64,000 nucleotides of DNA from CBDEGK01 sp965237855 (GCA_965237855.1 CBDEGK010000008.1:620001-684000), one strand, 5' to 3'; numbered from the stretch's first letter, positions 44,250-53,810 are shown. Notes: generated by a model from the letters alone, not told the origin. Numbers and translations: made by a program.

Positions 44250-45002
44250 ATGACGGATACCGCTAAAATTACGCTGGTGACTGGCGCTGCCTCTGGCCTC
44301 GGCAGGGCGATTACTGAACGCCTGGCGGCGGACGGTTGTACCGTGGTGCTGGCCGATATTGATGTTGAGAACGCCGAGAGAGTAGCCGCCGGATTAGGGC
44401 AGGGCGCGACTACACTGAAGCTGGATGTCAGTAGTGAAGCTGACTGGATCGCAGCCATGGATGTAGTTGAACAAAGCCACGGGCGCCTGGATGTGCTGGT
44501 GAACAATGCCGGTATCACCACCATGGGCTCTATTGAAGACCTCACGCTTGAGGCTTTCAAACACGAATTCAGCATTGATGTGGACGGGGTCTTTCTCGGT
44601 TGCAAGCACGGTATTGGCCTGATGAAAAAAACCGGCGGCGCCATCATCAATATGTCGTCAGCAGCGGGCATCAAGGCGGGCGCGCACTTGTGTGCCTACA
44701 ACGCCGCCAAGGGTGCAGTGAATATGATGACCAAGTCCATCGCCCTGTATTGCGCCGAACAGAAAAACGGCGTTCGCTGTAATTCCGTCCACCCCGGGGC
44801 TATTCATACTGAGATCATCGATAAGACCCTGGCCCAGTCGGATAATCCCGATGCCCTGATGGCCAGCTTTGTGGCGTCTCATCCGGTCGGTCACCTGGGC
44901 GCACCCAGTGATATAGCGGCTATTGTGTCTTACCTGGCCTCCGATGAAGCCGGCTTCGCCACCGGCGCCCAATTCGTAGTGGATGGAGGAATGACCCTTT
45001 AA
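44250..45002 (+). CDS. Short-chain dehydrogenase/reductase
   Basis: A 250-aa classical SDR. NAD(P) motif TGAASGLG near the N terminus, DVSS adenine contact, NNAG structural motif, catalytic Ser in MSSAAG and Tyr-x3-Lys in YNAAKG, and a C-terminal VVDGGMTL. An Asp at the end of the second strand (VLADID) indicates NAD preference. The start at 44250 is favoured because AAGGAG (44236-44241) then lies eight bases upstream; ATG 44244 is only two bases from it. The substrate is unknown; the length and motifs resemble 3-alpha/20-beta-hydroxysteroid-type dehydrogenases. Confidence 0.9.
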   Translation: MTDTAKITLVTGAASGLGRAITERLAADGCTVVLADIDVENAERVAAGLGQGATTLKLDVSSEADWIAAMDVVEQSHGRLDVLVNNAGITTMGSIEDLTLEAFKHEFSIDVDGVFLGCKHGIGLMKKTGGAIINMSSAAGIKAGAHLCAYNAAKGAVNMMTKSIALYCAEQKNGVRCNSVHPGAIHTEIIDKTLAQSDNPDALMASFVASHPVGHLGAPSDIAAIVSYLASDEAGFATGAQFVVDGGMTL

Positions 45003-45026
45003 TGTGATTGCGACACTTAGATAGTG

Positions 45027-45536
45027 CTAGGGCGCCTGCAGTACCACCAGCGGTAATTCGCGCGGCGCACACATCTGCTGGTAGTAGGCGGTAGAGCGGC
45101 TCATCTTGCACAGGGTTGCATACAGTTGCTCGCGTTCCTCGCCGCTTGCCACGTGGGCTTTCATGGCCAGGGTGCGTCGGGCGACACGCACCCTGACAGC
45201 GTCATTGGCGCGAATATTGTGCGCCCAATGGGGGTCGGTGGGGCCGCCGCCATTGCTGCCCCGCACCACCAACTTGTCTTCAACCCGGTAGTAGGGCAGT
45301 GAGGCCACGCGCTTTTTGCCGCTGCGGGCGCCCGTGGTATAGAGCATGAGTGTGTCCTGGTAGCTGTCCCCTGCAGCCCAGGCGTATTGGGCGGTCACCA
45401 GGGAGTAGCCGGTTAGCCACAACAGCACCTTGTCTATGGCCAGACCCCACTTGCCCCGCAAGATTAGAACACTGGTGCGCCCGTAGGAGGAAAACTTTTC
45501 CTTTTCTTTGACAGATTGTGGCCGGTGCTCAGACAT
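45027..45536 (-). CDS. DDN-type nitroreductase/quinone reductase family protein (possible F420 binding)
   Basis: A 169-aa protein resembling the deazaflavin-dependent nitroreductase (DDN) family of split beta-barrel oxidoreductases. The block MLYTTGARSGKKRVASLPYY, followed by KLVVRGSNGGGPTDPHWAHNIRAN, matches the cofactor-binding region seen in F420H2-dependent quinone reductases. The N-terminal extension (about 1-45) includes an amphipathic stretch possibly for membrane contact. F420 usage is inferred from the family; no F420 biosynthesis gene is in this window. A flavin-based activity is the alternative. Confidence 0.7.
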   Translation of the reverse strand: MSEHRPQSVKEKEKFSSYGRTSVLILRGKWGLAIDKVLLWLTGYSLVTAQYAWAAGDSYQDTLMLYTTGARSGKKRVASLPYYRVEDKLVVRGSNGGGPTDPHWAHNIRANDAVRVRVARRTLAMKAHVASGEEREQLYATLCKMSRSTAYYQQMCAPRELPLVVLQAP

Positions 45537-45568
45537 GACAGCGTGCTCATTCTTGTTATGATTCCAGC

Positions 45569-46306
45569 ATGATACTACTTCTCATTGTTTGTCTGATGCT
45601 GTCAGCGGAGGGACAGGCGGACGCCATTCGGGACATCCCCTTCGTCGAGCGGCCGGAAAGAACCCTGCTGATGAATATCCACCGGCCCAAGGGTGAGAGG
45701 TACTTCCCCGTACTGCTGTATATCTACGGCGGCAGCTATGTCAGTGGCGATCGCGATGTCCTGTCAGAACAGGGTGACATTCTCAAGCTGACACGGGATG
45801 GCGTCGCGGTGGTGACCTTCGATTATCGCTACAGTCAGGAGGCGGTGTTTCCCGCGCAGATCCTGGATGTCACCGCGGCCCTGTGCTGACTGCGCCAGCA
45901 CGGCGAAGCTTATCAGTTGGATGTGGCGCGCCTGGCATTGTGGGGGCACTCAGCCGGGGGGCACCTGCCGGCGCTGGCAGGGGTAGGGCAAAACTACAGG
46001 CCGAATTTTGATGCGAGTTGTGGTGACACCGCGGTTTCGGTGGCAGCAGTAGTGAGTTATTTCGGGGTGTCTGATTTTGCCAACATCCTGGATGGTGTGG
46101 ACAGGCCGGGTCCGGTCAATATTGTGCAGCAGTTGTTTGGTGGACCGTTGGCAGAACACACACGGGAGGTGGATCAGGCCAGCGTGCTGAGTAAGCTGGA
46201 TCACAATGCGCCACCCTTGTTCCTTGTTCACGGCGACGCTGACTCGGTGGTGCCCTATCAGCAGTCTGTGCAGTTACAGCAGGCATACCTGGCGCCGGTT
46301 GTTTGA
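45569..46306 (+). pseudogene. Inactivated alpha/beta hydrolase (esterase/lipase type)
   Basis: The first 106 codons encode a signal peptide and the oxyanion-hole region of an esterase (LLYIYGGSYVSGDRD, FDYRYSQEAVFP) up to an in-frame TGA at 45887-45889. The same frame continues without another stop through LRQHGEAYQLDVARLALWGHSAGGHL (nucleophile elbow GHSAGG), PPLFLVHGDADSVVP (acid residue) and stops at 46306. The TGA replaces what is usually a Trp codon. The region that should carry the catalytic His is missing at the C terminus. Nonsense plus truncation indicate a pseudogene. Confidence 0.75.
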
Positions 46307-46328
46307 GCAGGTGCGTGATTTCCTGCTG

Positions 46329-47387
46329 CTACACCTCGGTGAAGTCGGGGTAATCTGAGTAACCCACTGCACCCGGCGTATACAGACTGTGCTGGTCGAC
46401 CTCTGCCAGCGGCAAGTCATCCTGAAACCGCCGTACCAGGTCAGGATTGGCAATATAAGAGGTCGCATAGGCAACCGCGCTGGCGCCCTTGTCAGTGATT
46501 GCATGGTTGCCGCTGCCGGCATCGAAACCGCCGTTGACGATGAACTCGCCGCCGAAGTGATCCCTGGCCAGGGCAAATACATCGATCGGGCTAGCGCGCA
46601 TGACGTGCAGATAGCCAAGTTGCAGCGGTCTTATCACTTTCAGCAGGTGCTCAAAGGTTTCCGCGGGGTTGGGATCTTTCACGTCATTGAACAGAAATCC
46701 GGGACAGATGCGCATGCCGACTTTGTCAGCACCATCGACGCCGGCCATGACGCGCAACACTTCATCGACGAAGCGAATACGGTTATCCAGGCTGCCGCCG
46801 TAGTCATCGTCGCGCTGGTTACTGCCTGGTGAAAGGAACTGCGCAGGCAGGTAGCCGGAGGTGCCGTGCAACTCGACCCCGTCGAAACCGGCGGCGTAGG
46901 CATTCACCGTGGCCAGGCGGTATTCTTCGATGACCTCTGGTATCTCATCGCGACGCAGTGCCCGGGGCGGGCTGAAAGGTTTCATGCCGGCCTCGGTAAA
47001 GACTTCACCTTCCGCACCAATAGCAGACGGCGCCACCGTTTCAGCATTCGCGCTTTTATTCTCGTCGTGGGAACAACGACCGCAATGCATGACTTGCAGC
47101 ACAATGTTACCACCGTCGGCATGCACGGCCTCAGTGACCCTGGCCCAGGCATCGATATGTTGCTGATTCACTATGCCCGGCGTGCGGCAGTAGCCTTTGC
47201 CATTCTCGGAAGGATAGGTGCCCTCGGCAATAATCAGGCCAGCGCTGGCACGCTGCCGATAATAGTCCACCATCACATCGGTGGGGTTGCCGTCGTCATC
47301 GGAACGACTGCGTGTCATGGGAGCCATCACCACCCGGTTGGCCATCTCGATGCTGCCCAGGCGTAGCGGGCTGAAAAGATCTGTCAT
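46329..47387 (-). CDS. NADH:flavin oxidoreductase/Old Yellow Enzyme family
   Basis: A 352-aa TIM-barrel FMN enzyme of the OYE ene-reductase family. Blocks: LFSPLRLGSIEMANRVVMAPMTR at the N terminus, QVMHCGRCS, VELHGTSGYLPAQFLSPGSN with YGGS, and the phosphate-binding FIVNGGFDA near the C terminus. In the substrate site the usual H-x2-N/H pair reads H-x2-S (HGTS), so the second hydrogen-bond donor is a Ser. It is separated by two bases from the MFS gene on the same strand and may form an operon with it. It likely reduces activated C=C bonds. Confidence 0.88.
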   Translation of the reverse strand: MTDLFSPLRLGSIEMANRVVMAPMTRSRSDDDGNPTDVMVDYYRQRASAGLIIAEGTYPSENGKGYCRTPGIVNQQHIDAWARVTEAVHADGGNIVLQVMHCGRCSHDENKSANAETVAPSAIGAEGEVFTEAGMKPFSPPRALRRDEIPEVIEEYRLATVNAYAAGFDGVELHGTSGYLPAQFLSPGSNQRDDDYGGSLDNRIRFVDEVLRVMAGVDGADKVGMRICPGFLFNDVKDPNPAETFEHLLKVIRPLQLGYLHVMRASPIDVFALARDHFGGEFIVNGGFDAGSGNHAITDKGASAVAYATSYIANPDLVRRFQDDLPLAEVDQHSLYTPGAVGYSDYPDFTEV

Positions 47388-47389
47388 GA

Positions 47390-48592
47390 TTAGTCCTTTA
47401 GCTTCAGGGGAATCAGCATGGCTGCCGATACCAGGGTCAAGCCGGCAAAGACTGACATTCCCATTTGATAATTTCCGCTCATGTCATAGAGGCGGCCCAT
47501 AATGGTGTATCCCGGCATCACCAGCAGGGTGATTACTGGGCCCATCAGTCCCATGGCCTTGCCATAACTCACCAGGCCGAAGGCCCGTGCCATCATGGAA
47601 CCCCATACCGGTAGCATGCCGCCAGTGGCAAGCCCCATCAATACCGCGGCGAATGCAATCCACTGGTAGCTAGGTTCGGCGGTAAAAATCAGCAGTGCGA
47701 TCCCTACCAAGGCGATGGCGGTCCACAGCCCCAGCTTGAGATCGACTTTGTCAGCGAGAAAACCAAAGGCCACTTTGCCCACTAGGCTGGCGATCGCCAA
47801 CACCATGATCAGGCGCGAGCCGTCGGCGCTGGTGTGGCCCAGTTCGATGATATAGGGCGCCAGGTTGGAGATGACAGCCGAATACACACAAAATAGTATT
47901 CCCAGTGACAGGCCGATAAACCAGTAGGCCTGGGAAGAAAGAATCTGCTTGATAGTCAGGCCCTGGTCAGCGGCCGTGGTTGTGCTTGTTGGGGCCGTCT
48001 CTCCCTCTGCCTGTAAGCCAATATCTTCAGGTCGACCTCTGACCGTCAGGATCACCACTGGCAGCACCACCAACAGTGCTACCAGGGCAAGGTTCTCCAG
48101 TGCAGTGCGCCAGCCGTCGGTGTCGATCCAGTAGGTCAATAGCCCGGGTATTATGATGCCGCCAGCAGAGGTGCCGATGGCGGCAATGCCCAGGGCCTTG
48201 CCGCGGCTGGCGCTGAACCAGCGCGACACAGTGGTCGACGAGGCCATGGATCCCGCCAGGCCGTTGCACAGGGCGAAGCTCAGGCCAAATACGATGACGA
48301 ATTCGGTGATGCTGGTAGCGTTACCGGTCCACCATAATCCCGCTGCGAAGACCACAATGCCGCTGGCGATCAGCCAACGCACCGGGTAGCGGTCGAGCAG
48401 GCCGCCACAAACAGGTGCTACCACCAGGCCGATGAAGGTTCCCACGGTCATGCTGTACATGACCTGTTCCAGGCTGACGTCGAATTCCGCCCGCACCGGG
48501 CCCACCAGTAAGCTCACCGAATAGGTAAAAAATCCCACAATCAGCAATTGGGCGAAGAACGTGCCTGTTACTACATACCAGCCAAAAAACAT
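47390..48592 (-). CDS. MFS transporter (monocarboxylate/oxalate-formate antiporter-like)
   Basis: A 400-aa transporter with about twelve membrane helices. It starts MFFGWYVVTGTFFAQLL, a beginning typical of the MFS monocarboxylate and oxalate-formate group, and has GGLLDRYPVRW in loop 2-3 and VSRWFSASRGKALGIA in the N-terminal half. The start at 48592 is preferred because the family begins there; the frame runs on to 48838 without membrane features. It is next to an OYE-type reductase gene, so it may import the substrate. The substrate is unknown. Confidence 0.82.
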   Translation of the reverse strand: MFFGWYVVTGTFFAQLLIVGFFTYSVSLLVGPVRAEFDVSLEQVMYSMTVGTFIGLVVAPVCGGLLDRYPVRWLIASGIVVFAAGLWWTGNATSITEFVIVFGLSFALCNGLAGSMASSTTVSRWFSASRGKALGIAAIGTSAGGIIIPGLLTYWIDTDGWRTALENLALVALLVVLPVVILTVRGRPEDIGLQAEGETAPTSTTTAADQGLTIKQILSSQAYWFIGLSLGILFCVYSAVISNLAPYIIELGHTSADGSRLIMVLAIASLVGKVAFGFLADKVDLKLGLWTAIALVGIALLIFTAEPSYQWIAFAAVLMGLATGGMLPVWGSMMARAFGLVSYGKAMGLMGPVITLLVMPGYTIMGRLYDMSGNYQMGMSVFAGLTLVSAAMLIPLKLKD

Positions 48593-48743
48593 GGACGGGC
48601 CTCGGTGATTGGAATGATGACTGCAATGTCCGCTAGTCCAGTAAAGTGGCCTGTCCGCCGTTTGTCGGCAGATCGGCTTGTCACAGACCACGGAGTGCTT
48701 ATAGTAATCGTTAAGCGTGGATTTAGAGTGTTTGAGGGTATGA

Positions 48744-50015
48744 ATGTCTGAACGAGGCACTGAATTAGTTGATCGAAAGGCGAATTGGACCCCGCCAGCG
48801 CGGCCGCAATGGTTGGCCGAGCTCAACCAGGAAGGCAATTTGCTCGATCTGCAGCAGGTGGTACCGCTGGACCAGGAGTCGCTGTTGCGCAGTGCCTGCG
48901 AGGCGACGGGGCTGAGTGACTTTGGCGAGGATCACTGGCGCGAGCCTTTTGCGGCCTTGTGCCGCGATTACGATGACACGGCGGAGTTGAACCTGATGGG
49001 TCGTCTCATGGCCCGCAACGATACCCTGATCTTTTTGAAGAACCGCCTGCAGCTGACGGAACTGCTCAAGCAACATCCCGAAATTCTTGATGAGGAAATA
49101 CGCTCGCCGGCGTTTATTGTTGGTCTGCCGCGCTCGGGAACCTCCATCCTGTTCGAGGTGTTATCCCAGGATTCGATGTTTGGTGTACCGGAGTACTGGG
49201 AGGCTCTGTTTCCTTGCCCGCCGCCAGAGGCGGCCAGTTATGACCGCGATCCACGCATCGCCGAGGCCGATGCGCTGGCCACCCAGTGGAGCCGGGTGGT
49301 GCCGGAATTTGCCACCATGCATGAAATGGGGGGACGCCTGCCGGCGGAATGTGGCCTGATCATGGCCAGCAGTTTTATCAGCGATCACCTGGTGAGCCTG
49401 CAACAGGGTTCCGAGTACGCCGCGTGGTATGCGGGTGCGGATTTAACCCCCGCCTATGAGTACCATCGGACTATCCTCAAGGTGTTGCAGTGGAAAAATC
49501 CCCGCCAACACTGGCTGCTAAAGGCACCGGCCCACCAAAACTACCTGGATGTCCTGCTCAAGGTGTATCCGGATGCACGCATCATCCAGACTCATCGCGA
49601 CCCCCTTAAATCGATGGCGTCTGCGACCAGCCTGTTGGGCTGCCTGTATTACATGCGCAGTGACAAGGCCTTTGATGCCGAGGCCTTTGCCGATTTCATG
49701 CAGGGGCAAGCCACGGCGGCACGCCTGGAATTGGTTATGGATCAGCGCGCCAGCGGCGTCGTGCCCGAAGCCAACATCTATGACTCCCGCTACCAGGACC
49801 TGATGGATGATGCGCTGGCCTGCGTGCGGGGCATTTACGCACACTTTGATATGACCTTGAGTGACGAGGCCGGTGCGCGCATGGGCGACTACCTGGGTGG
49901 TAAGCCCAAGGGCAAGTTTGGTGCGCACAAATACTCGGTGAACGAAGAGGAACTGGAAGAGCGCAAGTTTTTTGCTCGCTACCAGCATGCCTACAATGTG
50001 CCGAACGAAGTTTGA
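48744..50015 (+). CDS. Sulfotransferase family protein
   Basis: A 423-aa cytosolic sulfotransferase-fold protein, longer than the classical domain. 5'-phosphosulfate loop FIVGLPRSGTSILFEVL (about residues 124-140) and a 3'-phosphate block IQTHRDPLKSMAS are present, with KAPAHQNYL before it. This pattern is frequent in marine gammaproteobacteria beside lipid or sterol catabolic genes; the acceptor is unknown. GAGGG precedes the ATG. It is divergent from the MFS transporter and followed by SDR and isomerase-like genes in the same direction. Confidence 0.82.
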   Translation: MSERGTELVDRKANWTPPARPQWLAELNQEGNLLDLQQVVPLDQESLLRSACEATGLSDFGEDHWREPFAALCRDYDDTAELNLMGRLMARNDTLIFLKNRLQLTELLKQHPEILDEEIRSPAFIVGLPRSGTSILFEVLSQDSMFGVPEYWEALFPCPPPEAASYDRDPRIAEADALATQWSRVVPEFATMHEMGGRLPAECGLIMASSFISDHLVSLQQGSEYAAWYAGADLTPAYEYHRTILKVLQWKNPRQHWLLKAPAHQNYLDVLLKVYPDARIIQTHRDPLKSMASATSLLGCLYYMRSDKAFDAEAFADFMQGQATAARLELVMDQRASGVVPEANIYDSRYQDLMDDALACVRGIYAHFDMTLSDEAGARMGDYLGGKPKGKFGAHKYSVNEEELEERKFFARYQHAYNVPNEV

Positions 50016-50056
50016 GGCTAGACTAAACTGAGAGTATCACTGACAGGAGAAATAAC

Positions 50057-50827
50057 ATGAGTCGTTTGGCTGGAAAAACCGCCATCGTAACTGGGGGCGC
50101 CAATGGCATGGGTGAGGCTACGGTCCGCTTGTTTGTCGAACACGGTGCCCGGGTAGTGATCGGTGATGTCGCCGATGAAGCAGGGCAGGCGCTGGCGGAT
50201 GAGCTGGGCGAGGCGGCGGTATTTACCCACATGGACGTGAGCCAGGAAGCCGATTGGGATACTGCGGTTGCCTGTGCCCTGGAACTGGGAACCTATAACG
50301 TGCTGGTGAATAACGGTGCCATTCTGCACATGGCCTCTATTGTAGATACCACGCCGGAGGAGTTCCGCCGGGTGCTGGATATTAACCTTGTAGGTGGCTT
50401 CATGGGGATTCGCGCGTCCATTCCGCATTTTAAAGCCGCGGGGGGCGGGTCAATTATCAATGTTTCCTCCATTGATGGCCTGCATTCTTCGGCGGGCCTG
50501 TCTGCCTATTCATCAAGCAAGTGGGGCGTCCGCGGCCTGACTAAAAATGCCGCCATAGAATTGGGGCAGTACGGCATACGCGTCAACAGCGTTCACCCAG
50601 GTGGCATCTTCACGGCAATGGGTGGCAAGGGCGGCATATCGGAAGAAGAGATCAACACCGCTGTGTACTCTGAATTTCCCATACCGCGGGTGGGACAGCC
50701 GGAAGAGGTGGCCTATGTGACCCTGTTCCTGGCCACCGATGAAGCCAGCTACAGCACAGGCGGCGAATTTGTGGCAGACGGTGGCTGGTTTACCGGCATG
50801 CGTAAACCGGGTATGCCCTGCTCCTGA
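50057..50827 (+). CDS. Short-chain dehydrogenase/reductase
   Basis: A 256-aa classical SDR. NAD(P) motif TGGANGMG, second-strand Asp (VVIGDVAD) pointing to NAD, NNGA motif (LVNNGAILH, a variant of NNAG), catalytic Ser in VSSIDG, Tyr-x3-Lys in YSSSKWG, and GGEFVADGGW at the end. It resembles 3-alpha/20-beta-hydroxysteroid dehydrogenase-type enzymes. AGGAG lies upstream of the start. It is 41 bp after the sulfotransferase and 18 bp before the isomerase-like gene, likely one transcript. Confidence 0.9.
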   Translation: MSRLAGKTAIVTGGANGMGEATVRLFVEHGARVVIGDVADEAGQALADELGEAAVFTHMDVSQEADWDTAVACALELGTYNVLVNNGAILHMASIVDTTPEEFRRVLDINLVGGFMGIRASIPHFKAAGGGSIINVSSIDGLHSSAGLSAYSSSKWGVRGLTKNAAIELGQYGIRVNSVHPGGIFTAMGGKGGISEEEINTAVYSEFPIPRVGQPEEVAYVTLFLATDEASYSTGGEFVADGGWFTGMRKPGMPCS

Positions 50828-50845
50828 GATGAGTGAGCTGTTGCT

Positions 50846-51466
50846 ATGACCAAGTTCGAATTTTTTTACGACGTTACATCGCCGTGGACCTACCTGGCAT
50901 TCGCGGGTATTCAGCCCATTGCCGAGCAACACGATCTACGCATCAGTTGGCGGCCGATCCTGGTGGGTGGTGTGTTTAACGCGGTGAACCAGGGCTTGTA
51001 TGAGGCCCGTGAGAAAGCCTTCGCAGACGAGCGCAAAATGAGTGCGTTTATCAAGGACCTGGGTGACTGGGCAAGTTTCCGCGGTCTCAAGATTGGTTGG
51101 CCAGACTTTCACCCGGTCAACGCTGTGAAGGTTATGCGCGGCTGCCTGGCGGCCTCTGAGCAGGGACACCTGGTGGACTTTTCACGGCTGGCCTTCGAGG
51201 CTTACTGGGGAGATTTGCGAGACTTGTCGGACGCGGCGGTGCTGGCGGAACTGGCGGAAGCTGCGGGTATGAACAGCGCTGACTTTCTCACGCGCTTAGC
51301 GGCGGATGATATAAAAGCTCAATTGAGAGCCAATACAGATGAGTTAATCGAGCGCGGCGGTTATGGTTCGCCCACCATGTTCATCAATGGTGATGATATG
51401 TATTTCGGCAATGATCGACTACCGCTGGTGGATCGCAAGCTGGGGCAGCTCGCCCAGTTAGACTGA
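50846..51466 (+). CDS. DsbA-fold 2-hydroxychromene-2-carboxylate isomerase-like protein
   Basis: A 206-aa protein of the HCCA-isomerase/kappa-GST group with a thioredoxin fold carrying a helical insertion. The start FEFFYDVTSPWTYLAF contains the Ser-Pro in the position of the redox Cys pair, as in this family. GGYGSPTMFINGDDMYFGNDRL is the cis-Pro and C-terminal region. In naphthalene-type catabolism the family isomerises 2-hydroxychromene-2-carboxylate using glutathione; the substrate here is unknown. It follows the SDR by 18 bp. Confidence 0.82.
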   Translation: MTKFEFFYDVTSPWTYLAFAGIQPIAEQHDLRISWRPILVGGVFNAVNQGLYEAREKAFADERKMSAFIKDLGDWASFRGLKIGWPDFHPVNAVKVMRGCLAASEQGHLVDFSRLAFEAYWGDLRDLSDAAVLAELAEAAGMNSADFLTRLAADDIKAQLRANTDELIERGGYGSPTMFINGDDMYFGNDRLPLVDRKLGQLAQLD

Positions 51467-51472
51467 AGTGTT

Positions 51473-52672
51473 TCAGCGCTCGGTTAGATGGGTGTCCATA
51501 TGTTGAATCTGGCCCTTACCGTCACCCAGTAGCACGTCGTTATAGTGGCGTCCGCCATCGTGAGTGCGCGAGTGTCGAGCATAGTTCAATAACACACTGA
51601 TGCGATAAGCGTCGCTGCCCTCCGTTGGCTCGGGTGCCGCGTGCATCACATCGGTGTAGTGCAAGCTGACTGAACCCGCTTTGGCCGGGGCGCTAATCCC
51701 ATAGTTGCGGTTGCCGTCCAGGTTGCCACAAGAGGCGCGATGGGAGCCTGGCAAAAATCGCAACTCGCCGTTCTCCGGAGTGGCATCGTGCAGGTAGATG
51801 CTCAAATTCACAGCCGGACACATATGGGCATGACCGCCCATGCCGCAATCCCGGTGCCAGGGCAGATCCGACAGACCTTCTGCCATCATCGGAGTTTTAT
51901 AAATCACGGTAATGCCGTCGACCGATTGTGGATTATTTGCGCGCAGGCCTGTGGGCATGGCCGGAATCAGGCGGGTGATTCGCGGATCCTCATAGAGGAC
52001 AGCCAGTTCATCCTCCACGCCCCCGTTGAGAATCCGCGTACAGATTTCCTCGCCCTGCTGTTTTTTCCCCCACCAGGAGGTGTTGTCGCCGGCCGTGGCG
52101 GCGGCCCGTAATCGTCTCGCTGCGGCGCGGAAGCTCTCCAACTCATCCGTCAAAAAGACATCTGCAATGACCAGGTAGCCAGCCGCTTCAATAAATTCAC
52201 GCATGGTCCCAACGTCGCTATCCACCGCGAAGGTTTGTGCCGGGTCAAGCTCATCGCCGGCGCTGTCAAAGATAGGCCATTTGTCTGCCTGGTAAATCGG
52301 CAGGCCGTGATAAATGGATCGCAGCACCGGTTCCCAGCGGGCGAAAGCGCCCATGTCGCCGTGGGTGCCGTCACCGAGTTTATTGCCATAGAGGAGTCCC
52401 GGCACGGTTTCCAGGTCGGCCGCCAGCTCTTGCCAGAGCACGGTACTAAGCTCGACCACCGTGGCAGCCTGTTCCTCCCCGGTTATCACCCGGATAGCAT
52501 CTGCCGCGGGAAGGTAAGTGTAGCTCTGTTGTGTCTCCTGCAATCGAATGGCCAGCGGGGGTAGTTGTGCAGCCGCAGCCAGGACATTCAGTGCTCCGGC
52601 GTTCTGTAGTAGCGTGGGTAATTCGCGCTCATGAAAATCGGTGAAATCAACGTGTTCAGTTATACGTGTCAT
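51473..52672 (-). CDS. Phytanoyl-CoA dioxygenase-like (PhyH) protein
   Basis: A 399-aa 2-oxoglutarate/Fe(II) dioxygenase candidate. The Fe ligands should come from WHRDCGMGGHAHMCP (H-x-D pattern around residue 275) and the distal His in YTDVMHAAPEP, with Arg in YRISVLLNY for 2-oxoglutarate. The N-terminal 140 residues form a helical domain without a clear match. The start at 52672 is chosen; 19 additional in-frame codons run upstream to 52729. It converges with the isomerase-like gene with a 6-bp gap. The substrate is unknown. Confidence 0.7.
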   Translation of the reverse strand: MTRITEHVDFTDFHERELPTLLQNAGALNVLAAAAQLPPLAIRLQETQQSYTYLPAADAIRVITGEEQAATVVELSTVLWQELAADLETVPGLLYGNKLGDGTHGDMGAFARWEPVLRSIYHGLPIYQADKWPIFDSAGDELDPAQTFAVDSDVGTMREFIEAAGYLVIADVFLTDELESFRAAARRLRAAATAGDNTSWWGKKQQGEEICTRILNGGVEDELAVLYEDPRITRLIPAMPTGLRANNPQSVDGITVIYKTPMMAEGLSDLPWHRDCGMGGHAHMCPAVNLSIYLHDATPENGELRFLPGSHRASCGNLDGNRNYGISAPAKAGSVSLHYTDVMHAAPEPTEGSDAYRISVLLNYARHSRTHDGGRHYNDVLLGDGKGQIQHMDTHLTER

Positions 52673-52808
52673 GAAGAAGGCTCTCAGGGTTTCCCACACT
52701 GTAGCGTATTGATTGTCTGGCTGCGGCAACTTTTGGTCTATGCTTTAACATGAGGATTGTGATCTGCGGCGTCTAGAGTAGATGGTGTGTTTGGGAGACT
52801 CTATAGCA

Positions 52809-53810
52809 ATGAATAACACGGTGAAAATTGGCCTGATGGGCATGGGCCAAATTGGCCGCCAGCTTTACCACCTGGCCGCATTTTCGGATGATCTGGAAAT
52901 TACCGCGGTCTCGGATATCGGCGCGCCAGAGGTACTGCATTACCTGCTGTCAACGGATTCTGGAGAATCAACGCCCTGCGACCTGGAGCGCAATTACCTG
53001 CACAACGAACACTTCCGGACCCGCTTGATGCAGGCAGATCGACCCGGCGAGGTGCCCTGGGATGTGTTCGACGTCGACGTGGTTATTGATGCTACCAATC
53101 GTTTTCGACAACCCCGGCACATGCAGGCGCACCTGGATGCGGGCGCACCGCGGGTTATTATCTCCCAGTTACCGGATGCCGACATAGATCGCCTGGTACT
53201 GGTAGGGCTGAACGAGGGCGAGATGTTGGCGCAAGACCGCATGATATCGGCAGGGTCCGCTACCACCACCGCACTGGCTATGGCTCTGACCGTTGTCGAT
53301 GAGTCTTTTGGTGTGGAGAGCGCCAGCCTGACCTGCGTTCACGCCTATACCAGTGACCAGGCGTTACAGGATTACGCGGGCACCGACTTTCGGCGGAGTC
53401 GCTCAGCGGCGGAAAATATTATTCCCAATAGCAATCAGTCGGCACAGTGGGTGGAGAAAGTGTTGCCGCGATTTGCAGGCAAGCTGTCAGGTTTTGCGCT
53501 CAATGTGCCGGTGCAGAAAGGCAACCTGCTCGACCTGGACGTGGTGGTGAGTGATGGCAGTGCCACTATCGAGAACGTCAATGCCGCCATGGCTGCTGCC
53601 GTCGGGCGCTGGCCCGGACAGTTGGCCGTGACCGATGATCCCATTGTATCCTCAGATGTCATCGGCAACGCCTGTTCCCTGCTGTTTGATACCCGGGGAA
53701 CCATCAAGGCCGGTCGACATATCTTCAAGCTGCTGGGTTGGTACGAGAGTCTCGGTCATGCGGCCCGGCTGCTGGATGTGGTGCGCTTGTACCGGGAGTT
53801 GCCGTCATGA
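52809..53810 (+). CDS. GAPDH homologue lacking the catalytic cysteine
   Basis: A 333-aa protein of glyceraldehyde-3-phosphate dehydrogenase family length and order. Rossmann motif GLMGMGQIGRQ replaces the usual GFGRIGR. At the active site SCTTNC of normal GAPDH reads SATTTA (Ala151), while the following HAYTSDQ keeps the catalytic His. The phosphate-binding Arg of ARVPVPDGS reads as Asn (LNVPVQKGN). It should therefore be catalytically dead for GAPDH chemistry. Its stop overlaps the start of a normal gap gene by 4 bp (ATGA), so the two are coupled. I prefer ATG 52809 to 52782, as the fold begins there. Possible roles: non-catalytic subunit in a mixed tetramer, regulator, or an enzyme with another reaction. 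Confidence 0.85.
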   Translation: MNNTVKIGLMGMGQIGRQLYHLAAFSDDLEITAVSDIGAPEVLHYLLSTDSGESTPCDLERNYLHNEHFRTRLMQADRPGEVPWDVFDVDVVIDATNRFRQPRHMQAHLDAGAPRVIISQLPDADIDRLVLVGLNEGEMLAQDRMISAGSATTTALAMALTVVDESFGVESASLTCVHAYTSDQALQDYAGTDFRRSRSAAENIIPNSNQSAQWVEKVLPRFAGKLSGFALNVPVQKGNLLDLDVVVSDGSATIENVNAAMAAAVGRWPGQLAVTDDPIVSSDVIGNACSLLFDTRGTIKAGRHIFKLLGWYESLGHAARLLDVVRLYRELPS

